43,252 bases of DNA, from positions 5,272 through 48,523 of the forward strand of contig DBXF01000067.1 of assembly GCA_002309295.1 (NCBI GenBank), given 5' to 3'. Below, piece after piece: positions 25,098 to 35,500 of the stretch (positions are counted from its first letter, which is position 1; each line of letters opens with the position of its first letter). The position numbers were made by a program, and so were the translations under genes. The notes under the pieces were generated by a model. That model was not told the origin of the DNA. It made no database searches and saw only the letters and a list, made by a program, of their open reading frames with translations. Source of the stretch: Bacteroidales bacterium UBA1219 (lineage in GTDB: Bacteria; Bacteroidota; Bacteroidia; Bacteroidales; P3).

Positions 25098-27428
25098 CTA
25101 ATTTGTTTTTTGGTTAGGGGTTGTTGAGCCATCGTCGGCCGTAGGCAGTTCCGGAGCTTCGGGCCTGAGTGTTAGCAGTATCTTGTCGCCTTTTTTGTAA
25201 GGCTGGTTTTGTCGCAACGACTGGCTTACCACCTTGCCTCGTCCTTCGATGGCAACGCTGAAGCCCATTTTCTCGAGCATAAACACCGCATCCTTTGCCG
25301 TCATGCCTTTGCAGTTCGGCACCTTGCCTTCGGGCAATGCGTATGGATGATACAACACTCTGCCGTTGGCATCCTGTTCGGCGTCGAGCCACATCACACT
25401 GGACGAGGTGTCGGTTCTAAGGTATCTGATACCCAAGTTACGGAAGGCTTTGTTTATGTCGCTGGCCAAACCTTTCTTGATATAAGGCATTGCCGGCTTG
25501 CCCTCTTCTTGAATTTTGAGATCCATATTTAAAAAGGTACCGCAAACTCGGTCGGCAAGGTCCTTGAATACCGGTGCCGCCAGCTCGCCACCATAGTTTC
25601 GTCCCTGTTTCGGATTGAAAATCACCACGATGCAGGAATACTGTGGATTATCGGCGGGGAAAAATCCGGCAAACGACGCACAGTAGCGCATCGGCTGATT
25701 GTCCTTTTGTGTATAGTTGATCTGCGTGGTACCTGTCTTTCCCGCTATTCCGTAGGGGGTTTTGGAGAGTCGGCGACGCGCTGAGCCGTTTTCCACCACA
25801 CCAACAAGAAAATCGTGGAGGATAGCCAAAGTCTGGTCGGAGCATATTTTCTCTTTCATCACCACGGGTTCCATTTTCTTAACCACTTCGCTCCCTTGAC
25901 GTATCTCGCTACAGAACAAAGGTTTCACCATTTTGCCGTTGTTTGCTATTGCGTTATAGTAAGTAAGCATCTGCAAAGCGGTGAAGCGCGACACATATCC
26001 ATAACAGAGGCTTAATAGGTCCTGAAGCGATGTGAGATCTTCCACCATAAAAGGCTTTGGCTCCTGCAGGGCGAGGTCGAGACCCAGACGGTCCATGGGA
26101 AGTACGGATATGAGTTTGTTGCGGAACTCCTTGCGGTTGTTGCGGTAATTTTCCCATACGGGATAACAGGTGCCCACGTTCGACGAAATTTCAAAGGCAT
26201 GTTTCATGCTCGTGGTTCCGGTGGAGCCGTCGGAATGGCTGTCCTCTATCTTTACAGGTTGGGGATTGGGATTTTTGGGGGTGGCATCCTCGAAATAGTT
26301 CTTCACGCCGGTGGGTACCTCCGCTGCAGTATCGAACTTGCCGCTCTCGAGCAACACCATATTGGTTACCGTTTTAAAGGTGGAACCAGGTTCGTAAGAG
26401 TTCACGCAGGCTTGGTTGTTCATCTCGGCATATCCGCGAACAGAATCCACATACTGCAGACTGCTTATGGCGCGCACATATCCTGTCTGCACCTCCATAA
26501 GTATCACACAACCATAGTCGGCCTGGTTTTCGCTCACGCACTTGTAAAGCGAGTTGGTGGCAAGGTCCTGCAGACGGGAGTCGATGGTGGAAACAATGTC
26601 CAAACCGTCCACAGCGCGTTTCTGGTCGGAGTTTTCCACCGGAGCCCATATACTTTTTCCGTTGATACGGGCAAGGAAACGTTCGAGCCTCTGCCCCTGC
26701 TGTCCGCGCAGGTATTTGTCGTAATAGCCTTCCAAACCGTTATAAGTGAATCCATCACCTTGGTTCACCTGAAAACCTATGGTATGGCGAGCCATATTGC
26801 CATACGGATGCACCCTTATGTCGCGGGTGTCCATTATTATGGCCCTGCAGAAACTCGGCTTGAAAGGTACCGATTGTTTCTTGCGATGTGGAAGGGTGTC
26901 CTCCATAAGTATCGGGAACGCCATCATCCTCTGCCGCTGATAATAAGTTACTCCTTTTTTCACGCAACAATAGCGGTTCTTCTGCCTTTGTGCATTCGAA
27001 AAATAGTTGTAATATTCATCGTATGATTTCTCGGGAAACAATCGTGACATACTGTCGCAAAGCACTGACAGATAATCATTGAAAGTCTCTTTCGATATCA
27101 GGTTCTTGTAATACACCCACTTGCCGTCGACCTTGGCACTGTCGTCGTATTTCTTGCCTTTCTCCACCTTCTCGCGACCGAAGTCGATATAAATATCGTA
27201 AACCGGCAGCGAGGTGGCCAGCATTTTGCCGTCGGCGGAATAGATTGTCCCCCTCTGGGCCTTGACATCACGCAACTTGATGGTGCTGCTTTTGGCTTTC
27301 GAACGCCATTCCGCGCCATCGACAAACTGCAGTTTTATAAGGTTCCACACAATCGGGATTACCATAAAAACGATGAGTAAACCCAATAGCAGGAACAGTC
27401 TGCGTGATATGCTGCCGTTGTCTTTCAT
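25098..27428 (-). CDS. ftsI: Septal transpeptidase FtsI (class B PBP with PASTA domain)
   Basis: Cross-links septal peptidoglycan in the periplasm with FtsW. The 776 residues contain one membrane helix (about 11-30) and a dimerisation region (VKAQRGTIYSADGKMLA). The transpeptidase domain has the active-site STFK at 349-352, the SSN motif (EISSNVGTC), and KTG at 564-566 (GIAGKTGTTQ). A single PASTA-type domain lies near the end (VPNCKGMTAKDAVFMLEKMG), followed by a short hydrophilic tail. Length and architecture match the ftsI/spoVD-type gene of Bacteroidota dcw clusters. ftsL lies 5 bases upstream. Confidence 0.95.
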   Translation of the reverse strand: MKDNGSISRRLFLLLGLLIVFMVIPIVWNLIKLQFVDGAEWRSKAKSSTIKLRDVKAQRGTIYSADGKMLATSLPVYDIYIDFGREKVEKGKKYDDSAKVDGKWVYYKNLISKETFNDYLSVLCDSMSRLFPEKSYDEYYNYFSNAQRQKNRYCCVKKGVTYYQRQRMMAFPILMEDTLPHRKKQSVPFKPSFCRAIIMDTRDIRVHPYGNMARHTIGFQVNQGDGFTYNGLEGYYDKYLRGQQGQRLERFLARINGKSIWAPVENSDQKRAVDGLDIVSTIDSRLQDLATNSLYKCVSENQADYGCVILMEVQTGYVRAISSLQYVDSVRGYAEMNNQACVNSYEPGSTFKTVTNMVLLESGKFDTAAEVPTGVKNYFEDATPKNPNPQPVKIEDSHSDGSTGTTSMKHAFEISSNVGTCYPVWENYRNNRKEFRNKLISVLPMDRLGLDLALQEPKPFMVEDLTSLQDLLSLCYGYVSRFTALQMLTYYNAIANNGKMVKPLFCSEIRQGSEVVKKMEPVVMKEKICSDQTLAILHDFLVGVVENGSARRRLSKTPYGIAGKTGTTQINYTQKDNQPMRYCASFAGFFPADNPQYSCIVVIFNPKQGRNYGGELAAPVFKDLADRVCGTFLNMDLKIQEEGKPAMPYIKKGLASDINKAFRNLGIRYLRTDTSSSVMWLDAEQDANGRVLYHPYALPEGKVPNCKGMTAKDAVFMLEKMGFSVAIEGRGKVVSQSLRQNQPYKKGDKILLTLRPEAPELPTADDGSTTPNQKTN

Positions 27429-27433
27429 TGTCG

Positions 27434-27859
27434 CTATTTTTTACCTTTTATAGTTATTTTTAGTGAGGGTGTAGTACCTGCTTTTATTCCTTTGTCGCTC
27501 AGTTTTTCCGATACTTCGGTGAGCATGGTGGCGTTCATATAGTCGCAGCGGTTCTGAATCTGACGCACCCGCAGTTCGTCTATTTCGTGCTGCAACTGTT
27601 TGTTCTCGATAGTCAAGTCTTCGATTTTGTAGCGGTTCGAAATAAGAAGATAGCTGTAGACAAGCACCATAAGCGCCAACGGCAGCTGTTTCACCACCTT
27701 GTTCGACGCCAAAACCCTGCCGGCAAAGAAATCCGCCACACGAAAACGACGTTTCTTGGCTTTCGCTTCGGGCTTAACAGGTGTCTCCTCCACCGAAGGT
27801 TCGGTAGTGGGTTCCTGGGTTCCTTCTATTTCAAATTCTATCTTTTCGTTTTCTTCCAT
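27434..27859 (-). CDS. ftsL: FtsL-like cell division protein
   Basis: Short bitopic divisome protein of 141 residues. The cytoplasmic end is acidic, then basic (KAKKRRFRVADFFAGR); one membrane helix lies at about 58-74 (QLPLALMVLVYSYLLIS). A leucine-zipper-like coiled coil follows (IEDLTIENKQLQHEIDELRV, about 79-98). FtsL sequences diverge fast; the call rests on topology, the coiled coil and its place between rsmH and ftsI. The N-terminal extension of about 55 residues, rich in E, P and T, is longer than in proteobacteria. Confidence 0.85.
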   Translation of the reverse strand: MEENEKIEFEIEGTQEPTTEPSVEETPVKPEAKAKKRRFRVADFFAGRVLASNKVVKQLPLALMVLVYSYLLISNRYKIEDLTIENKQLQHEIDELRVRQIQNRCDYMNATMLTEVSEKLSDKGIKAGTTPSLKITIKGKK

Positions 27860-27870
27860 TGCTACAATCT

Positions 27871-28779
27871 TTATTGTTGTACCTTTTCAGCTACACGCAG
27901 TTTTGCGCTACGCGAACGGGGGTTCTCCGCCAGTTCTGCATCATCTGCAACCACAGGCTTGCGTGTTATCGGTTTCAAAGGTGCTATCAGGTTGCCGTAA
28001 AAGTCCTTTTTCACCTCTCCTTCGAAATTGCCTGTCTTGATGATGTTTTTCACCAGACGGTCTTCCAGTGAGTGGTACGAAATCACCACCAAACGACCTC
28101 CCGGGTTGAGTATTTCCACTGCCTGCGATAGCATTGCCTTCAGAGCTTCCAGTTCGCCGTTCACCTCTATGCGCAAGGCTTGGAAAACCATGGCATAGTA
28201 TTTGTTTTCTTGATTGCGGGGCACCTGTCTCTCCAACGCACGTTTAAGGTCGAAGGTGGTAAGTATAGGGGCTTCGCTGCGCGCCGACACTATTGCCTTG
28301 GCCATGTGGTAGGCGTTGGGCAGCTCGCCGTAGTTCGAAAGTATATTGCGAATCTCCTCCTCGGAAGCGGTGTTCACTATGTCCTTGGCTGTAGTGCTCT
28401 GTCGACGGTCCATACGCAAGTCGAGCTCTGCGTCGAAACGTGTGGAGAAGCCTCTGCCGGCCTCGTCGAACTGGTGCGACGACACTCCCAAATCGGCCAA
28501 AACGCCGTCAACATGGGTGACGCCGTGCAGACGTAGGAAATTTTTCATATACTTGAAATTCTCGTTTATCAGTGTGAAACGAGGGTCGTCGATGGCATTT
28601 GCCAAAGCATCGGCATCCTGGTCGAAAGCCACCAGACGGCCGCTTTCGGCAAGGTGTTGCAATATGTAGCGCGAATGGCCTCCGCCACCAAAGGTCACAT
28701 CGACATACGTGCCCTCGGGGTCGACAACCAGACCTTCCACACTCTGGTGCAACAATACCGGCAAATGGTAATCAGACAT
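27871..28779 (-). CDS. rsmH: 16S rRNA m4C1402 methyltransferase RsmH (MraW)
   Basis: SAM-dependent enzyme that N4-methylates C1402 of 16S rRNA. The 302 residues open with YHLPVLLHQSVEGL, have the SAM loop TFGGGGHS (29-36), the HGVTHVDGVLADLGVSS block, RGFSTRFDAELDLRMD, and the closing NPGGRLVVISYHSLEDRLVK. All are family hallmarks and the length is normal. It is the second gene of the dcw operon, 21 bases after mraZ. Confidence 0.96.
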   Translation of the reverse strand: MSDYHLPVLLHQSVEGLVVDPEGTYVDVTFGGGGHSRYILQHLAESGRLVAFDQDADALANAIDDPRFTLINENFKYMKNFLRLHGVTHVDGVLADLGVSSHQFDEAGRGFSTRFDAELDLRMDRRQSTTAKDIVNTASEEEIRNILSNYGELPNAYHMAKAIVSARSEAPILTTFDLKRALERQVPRNQENKYYAMVFQALRIEVNGELEALKAMLSQAVEILNPGGRLVVISYHSLEDRLVKNIIKTGNFEGEVKKDFYGNLIAPLKPITRKPVVADDAELAENPRSRSAKLRVAEKVQQ

Positions 28780-28800
28780 ATTTTATTTCCTACCCTTACT

Positions 28801-29277
28801 TTATTCGTCATTATCGTCAAACGACAGCTCGCCCAAACGGTCGCTGGCCAGAGCCACATAATCGGGCTCGCTCACCGACGCCTCTTGCTGGGTGAACTTG
28901 TCGTAATCCCAAATTTCGATAAAGTTGCCGCCAAGCGATGTCAGAACAATGTCCTTGGTGTTACTGAGCTTGGACTTCTGTTCGGGAGGAATAAGGAGCC
29001 GGTCGTTGGTATCCAACTCGATGATGTTACCGTCGCTGAGCTTGCGGAGCAACATACGGTCTTCCGGCTTGTAGGGCTTAAGATTCTTCCGGAGTTTTTC
29101 CACCATTGCCGAGAACGAAGCGTAGGTCCAAAGTTCCAAACATTCGGCATAGATACTCTGACGGATAACAAAACGCCCGTCGTCCTCCGGTTGAAGCTGT
29201 TTCTTCAGCGCAACCGGAAACTTGAAACGTCCGTTACTGTCTAATTTACAGTATTCTTTGCCTAATATTAACGACAT
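28801..29277 (-). CDS. mraZ: Transcriptional regulator MraZ
   Basis: DNA-binding protein with two AbrB-like (SpoVT) repeats that, in other bacteria, represses its own dcw operon by binding direct repeats upstream. The 158 residues contain the two DxxxR motifs that define the family: LDSNGRFKFP (DSNGR at 13-17) and LDTNDRLLIP (DTNDR at 89-93). It is the first gene of the operon. A TACCTTTG box (complement of 29301-29308) lies 24 bases upstream. A candidate MraZ binding element with 10-base repeats lies farther up at 29428-29461. Confidence 0.95.
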   Translation of the reverse strand: MSLILGKEYCKLDSNGRFKFPVALKKQLQPEDDGRFVIRQSIYAECLELWTYASFSAMVEKLRKNLKPYKPEDRMLLRKLSDGNIIELDTNDRLLIPPEQKSKLSNTKDIVLTSLGGNFIEIWDYDKFTQQEASVSEPDYVALASDRLGELSFDDNDE

Positions 29278-29300
29278 CTTTATCTACTATTTTTCGTCTG

Positions 29301-29308
29301 CAAAGGTA
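29301..29308 (-). promoter_or_regulatory. -7 box of the dcw operon promoter
   Basis: The complement reads TACCTTTG, a full TAnnTTTG match. I do not see a TTG at the proper distance, so the -33 part is weak. The transcript would start about 15 bases before the mraZ start codon. Confidence 0.45.
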
Positions 29309-29427
29309 CGAATAATTTTCCAAAAAAATACTTTTTTTACCATTAAATGTTGAAAAAAACCTTAAAGTTCCATTTCAACTTTATAAACGATGGTTGAGAA
29401 AAAAGGTTTCATTCAGAAAAAATATTT

Positions 29428-29461
29428 ATAAAACAAAGTGTTTTAATGGGTTACAAAACAA
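29428..29461. promoter_or_regulatory. Candidate MraZ box / shared direct-repeat element, copy 1
   Basis: AAAGTGT (29435-29441), 3 bases, AATGGGT (29445-29451), 3 bases, AAAACAA form heptamers with a 10-base period. Published MraZ sites are TGGG direct repeats with 10-base period (E. coli) or AAAGTG[T/G]N3 repeats (Mycoplasma). The element is 158-184 bases upstream of mraZ, on the opposite strand. Bases 29428-29455 match 40081-40108 at 25 of 28 positions. Confidence 0.45.
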
Positions 29462-29532
29462 ACACGACACTCTGGGGGCATCGTGTTTATTTTGGCAAAA
29501 AAAGTAATTGTTGATAAGTTTTTTTGAAAGGG

Positions 29533-29565
29533 CAAAAAAAAAGGTGTGCCGAAATCAGCACACCT
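29533..29565 (-). terminator. Terminator of the giant T9SS cargo gene
   Basis: AGGTGTGC (29542-29549) pairs with GCACACCT (29558-29565). On the minus strand the stem runs into a T-tract (complement of 29534-29542), 33 bases after the stop codon at 29598. Confidence 0.85.
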
Positions 29566-29597
29566 CGAAAAGTTGATTTGTTATGATAACGAGTGGA

Positions 29598-32500
29598 CTA
29601 CTGGGCTATAAGCTTGCGTACGGCTTTGTAGTCGCCACTGGTTATTTTCACGAAGTAAGTACCGCGGGCGAGGTCTTCGATATCCAGGCTCATAGGAGCG
29701 TTTTCGCCGACTTCGGCAAATGTCATGCTCTTAACTATCCTGCCCTTCATGTCGACCACATCCACATGGTAGTCGCCAGTTTGGTTCTTGATAATTATCG
29801 ACACCTCGTTGGTGGCCGGGTTGGGATAGAGGAACATTCCGTCGTCGCCTTCGGCTGTCTCTATGTCTTCCACTGCCAGACGGAATCGGCTGCGATCTGT
29901 CCAGATGCTGTAGAAACCGTTATCGCAGCGGGCGCGGACAAACACATCGTAGGTGGTGGTCATGTTAAGACCTGTGAGGGTGTACGAGTTGGTAGCGGTT
30001 ATCACCGTGGTTCCGGTGCCGTCGCCCTCGTAGAATCCGCGCAAGCCGTATTCAACCTCCCACATCCTCTGTTCGTTGTCGGTGATGTCCCAAGTAACAT
30101 TGACTGCTGTTGCTGCAACCGGCATGATACGAACGTTTTTCACGGGTTTACAGTATGCCACAGTTACTATTATTGTATCGGACCATCCGCCGTTTAGTCC
30201 CGAGGTGCAGAGGCTGCGGATCGAGAAGTGATAGTCGAGACCAGTTATCATATTGGTAAGACGGCATGGGTTGGTGTAAACCACTATCACGGTGTCCACT
30301 CCGCTTGTCGGGTCGAAGCAATGGATTTCCCAAGCATTTTGGTTGGAGTCGGCATCCCATTTCAGAGTTATCTCGGTATCGGTGATTTGCGAGGTAACAA
30401 TATTGGTAACGGGATTACACGGCAGAGCGAAGGTGGTTATTGTGTCGTATATCCAGTGCGAGTAGCCTGCGGAGTCGGGGCAGATTGTGCGTACTCTCCA
30501 AATGTAGCAGGTGCTGTCGATAAGGCCTGTAACATGGTTGCTGTTGATGCCATTGAGTATCTGTGTCCTGCTCCAGACGGTGTCGCCCATTATAGCGTAT
30601 TCAAATTCGAAGTTGCCAGAGCCGCTCCATGTGCAAGTCATATCGTTGGTGCCGAACACTGTGTTCAGATTTGTTGGATCGGCGCAATTGCCTCCGTGGT
30701 AGTCTATAACCACATTGTCGATATTGAAAGTGCATGCCGAAGCACCACCGACCTTGAATCCGAGGAACTTACCTACGCCGGTGTACGACGACAGGTCGCA
30801 AACATGGTTCACCCAAGTGTTGGGGGTGTTGACTATAACAGTATCCACACCGATAAACGACTGGGTGTTCGACGAGTCGGACATCAGACCGACTACAAGA
30901 TAGTTGGTTGTGGAGTTGGTGTATGCACTCAGAGACACTTCTATCTCGTAGGGGTTGTACACATTTATCTTGGGAGTAACGGCAATAGCCTGAGTACCTG
31001 CTGTGGTATTGAAATACAACGATGCAGGCGACGATCTGTAGGTAGATGCTGTACAGTTGGGACGTGTGGCGTTGCCAACATAAGTCCAGCAGGTGGGATA
31101 TGCGGCTGCCGAAGTACCGTAAGCGTCGAAATTCTCGGCAAACGGGAATGTGGTTAATCTTCCGCAACCGGTGTTGAATCTCACGCTGTCGCTATAGTCG
31201 CTGGTGTCTATGGATGTGCACATGCAACGAACACGTACAAGATAAGTCATAGAAGGTGTGAGGCCTGTGATGGTGTACGAGGTGTCGTTGAGTGCCACGG
31301 AAGTCCACTGGTTGATACCGGCGGGACGATATTCGAACAGCCAGCGGTAAGAACCTGTGGTAACGCGCCAGGTAACGTCGGCACTTGTCTCTGTGATATT
31401 GGTCACGCGTATGCCGGTGGGTTCGGGACAGTCGAGTTTTACCGAAACATTGTCCACTGCTGCCGGCGGGTTGTTGCCTTGCGAGTTGGCGTCGTTAACC
31501 CAAGCGAAGTAGATACGTATCACAGTGTCGGAGAGTAATGGCAGCTGGTAGGTCTCTCTGCGGAACGACGAGCCATTTCCGTAATATCTTCCTACAAAAG
31601 TGGAGTTGGCCGGCGGGGTGAGCACTCCTGTAGAATTGCCTTCAACAGAGGATACAGCTCCGAAATACACAGCCATATAGTCGCGGTTGGTTTCGCCGTC
31701 GCAACGCCATTCGAATTTGAGGTTATAATTGTTTCCAGCATTGGTAGGCACATAAATATCGCGGAAAGCCCACGAAACTGTAGGAGTAGTGTTGGAGTAG
31801 TCGTTAAGGATACCACCGGTGTTGGATATGTACATGCTTCTGTTGCTGTTGTTGGCAACGGCATTACCCACTATCCATGTGTTGTTACCATAGGTCGGGC
31901 CTATTATCGTCCAGCCGTTGGTCGGGTCGGAAGTGCCTTCAAATGTACATTTGTACGGCATCACGGCAGGAATCTGGGCGGTACGGAAAGTATGAGGATT
32001 GGACCACACACTGTTGCCGTCGATTCCGCAAAGTGCCTTCACATAGAACTGGTAGATGGAGTTGGGCTGCAGATTGGTAATGGTATAGAAAGTGTCTGTT
32101 GTTGTGGCGTAGTTCACCGTTGCGGTGTCGGGGTCGAAACCGAATTCGCCCCAAGTGAGTTCGTATCCATAGGTAGTGGCGAGTTTGGTTGCATTGGTCC
32201 AGTGCAGACGCGATGTAATGGAGTCTACTGCCTCATCGCCAATATCTTTGGGCTTGATACATGTCGGCGCCCAGCCTATCTCTACATCATCCAAACAGAA
32301 CATTGTATAACTCGACGAGGAATAAACAGCTTGGCAACGGAACGCCAGACGTGCACCGGGAACATGGTGTATGGTGGAGTCTTCGGAGAGATCCATAAAC
32401 ACTGTCTGAGTCGTTGTGGTGGCCGGGTATTTGGAAATCACTGTGAAGGTCGTGTCGTTTCCTACCACATATCCGAAATAAAGCATACCATAATTGGTAG

Positions 32501-35500
32501 TGGTGTTAGTGTTAGTCATTTTATATTTGAACGACACGGTAAGACGTGGCAGGCTGTCGGCGAACGGGGGCATAACAGCATAGTGGCGGGCTCCGACAGT
32601 CTGGTAGTTGTATGTGGAGGATGTCGAAGAATAGTTACTTGCAATAATCATCAACGATTTAGGCACGTTGTTCGGCAAATACGATGTGCTCGTACCTCCG
32701 TAGATACGTTCCGTATAATCGTTGCGACGAGCGAAGGAATAAGAACCCGACGAATAGAAGTCCCAACATTCGGGCAGTTGGATATTGGCGTCGTAGCCTG
32801 TGGTATTAGTAGTTCCGTAATAAGAGTCGAAATCCTCTACATACGGATACACGCTGATGGCACCGCAGCCTGTGCGCAACGATAATTCAGCGTATGCCGA
32901 ATCGCTACCGCAGAGCGACATCACTCTGATATCGTATGTGGACTGTGCCGACAGATGGTTCAAGACGTAGGAGGTGTCCGTAACGGTGTCGGCCACATGC
33001 CAGAGGCTGTCGTTTCTTGTCTTGTACAGAACAACCCACAACGAATCGGTGGAGCCGGGCACCCAAAGCAGACTTGCCGAGGAGTCGGTCTTTCCCATCA
33101 AACGAACATTGGGCGGCACACACGAAACATTGTTGTTGCACTGTGAAACAAATCTGATGGCATTGCGGTAGTTGTATACGCCACCCGAAGCGGTGGTGGG
33201 AGAAGCAGGATTGATATCCGAGCTTGAATAGAAATATATCGATTTATTGGTTGCCGAAGCTGTGGAGAAATATGCACTTGTGCTTTGCGTTGCACCCGAG
33301 TTGTCGTCGATGGCCAAAACCAAGTTGTCGGCACCGTTGTAGTAGAACGGTGTGTTGAAGGTGCAACGTAGCCATCCGCGAGAAGTGGCATACAAGCTGT
33401 CGGTATATACCGGTGTGAGGTCTCTCAAGGGAACATAATCATTCACTGTAGCAAAATTACTGCGTTGTGTATGTCCGAGATAGATGGTGATGCTGTCCTT
33501 ATTGGTCAGGGATATGGATCCGGCGTAGTAGAACTCAACGGCTTCGATACGCTTGGGACCGCCCATTTCTGCATTAGTAAACAGTTGTTGGGTGTACGAA
33601 TTGGCGTAGTTCATGTAAACCGGGATATAATAGGAAGTCATACTGCCCTGCAATTCCACATTGCCTCCCACAAGACACTGTGCCGTACCAAACGACGAGG
33701 TGGCATAATCCGAAGTGTCGCCACAGGTACACACGGCCCTTACTCTAACATCATAGGTGGTGCTAGCGGAGAGATGTGAGAAGAAATAGTAAAGATTGGA
33801 GGTGGTATCCACCACTGTCCATGTGGTTTGGTTTCTCCGTTTCATCTCAACAATATAGTGATGGGTAATACCATCACCTATGGTTCCTACATTCCACGAT
33901 GTAAATGCCGAATTCGATGTTACCGAATTGGTTACAAAGTGTGTCGGCTTAGGACAAGCCGGAATTGTATCTATTACGATGTTGTCGATATAAGTAACTG
34001 TATATTCGTTCTGAATGGCGACAAGGGCTATGTATTTTCCGGTGCCGGTGTAGTTTTCCAACGACACTGTGTAATTCTCCCACGCATTAGTATAATTGCC
34101 CCAAACGGTGTCTATTCCAACGAACGTGGATATGTCGGAGGGGTCGGTCATAATGCCTACTGCTATTTTACAGTTGTATGATGGGCTGTTGCGGAAATAG
34201 TCGAACGAAACCATCAGATTGGATGTGCTTATACCCATTGGCGGTGTGGCCAGCAATGCGTATTGCGACGACGTTGTGTAGAAATACATGGATTTTGCAC
34301 CTTGCGAGGAGATACCGCTATAAACATACGGACACCATGTAGTGGTAGAGGCGTTTGACTTACGACTCCAACACACACCAATCTGGGCGCTCAACTGGTT
34401 GCTCGACGTGTATGGTTCAAAACCTTCGGTGTAGGGGAATGTGGTGATGTATGCGCAGTCGGTGGAGTCAGTTACCACGCTGTACAACGTATCGTTGGGA
34501 CAGATGGCTCCCACACGGAAGAAATACCTTGTAGATGCGGTAAGGTTGTTAAATGTGTAGTTGCGCTGGTTGGTAGTTGCAACGTATGTCCAGGGACCGT
34601 TGGCTGTATTGCCTTTCTCTATAAGCCAGCTGGTTTCCCTAAGGCCGGGAGCCCAAGCTATGCTAATGGTGTTGTCGGTGGTTCCTGTCGAGGATACTGT
34701 CGGCGGCGCGCATGTAGCGGCAGTGTCGCAGTAATACAAAACAATATCGTTGCGGAAGGAGTATGGTGTGGGCGGCATAAATGGTGCCCATGGGTCGATA
34801 TTTACATTAAAGGCTCCCACCATTGCCGACTTAGTCGCCGTAGTGGCATGTGTGGAGAAGAATCCACCCGAGAAATCGGATGCATAACCGCTATTGTCGT
34901 CTATTGCCACAACAAGGTTGCCCGTTCCGTCGTAGTAGAATGAGGTGTCGAGGTTGAACACGTTCCATCCCGGCGTACAGTTAAGCGGTCCTGCATACAC
35001 TATCGTCATCAATGAGTCGGGGATATAGGTGGTCGAAGAACCTGTACCGAAATCTGTTTGTCGGGTGTTGGCCATATAAATGGTACAGTTGGTCTTTGTA
35101 GTCATAAGAGTGGAGCCTCTGTAATTGAAGGCTATGGCCGAGAAGTTGTTTGGTCCACCCAAATCAACCGAGTCGTAAATCTGTTGCGAATAACTGTATT
35201 CCATGTCCGTTTCTATTGGCAGCAAAACAGATGTGGTAGAGCCACTGCCCAGTTGCAACGGTTGTGTCATGCACAAAGGTGTGGTTACTGTGTCGAAAAT
35301 GGCATAGCCAGTATCTTGGCCTGCGCACACAGGAGTTATGCTGATATAATATGACTCGCCTCCTGTAAGACCGGTAAGCACTTTGTACGGTGTGTGTGTG
35401 GTATCAGTAACCCAGTTGGTTACAGATGCCGGTGTGTACGAAACTATGTAAAAATCCGGCGTGCCATTGCGGCCAGGCTGCCATGTGCTTATGGCCGAAT

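Noticed and set aside
12654..29277. Absence of murF from the dcw cluster as an anomaly
   Set aside because: murF is usually outside the dcw cluster in Bacteroidota, to my knowledge, so its absence is not unusual.
29460..29488. Hairpin AAACACGA...TCGTGTTT upstream of mraZ as a terminator
   Set aside because: Loop of 13 bases and no T-run; the giant gene already has a clear terminator at 29533-29565.
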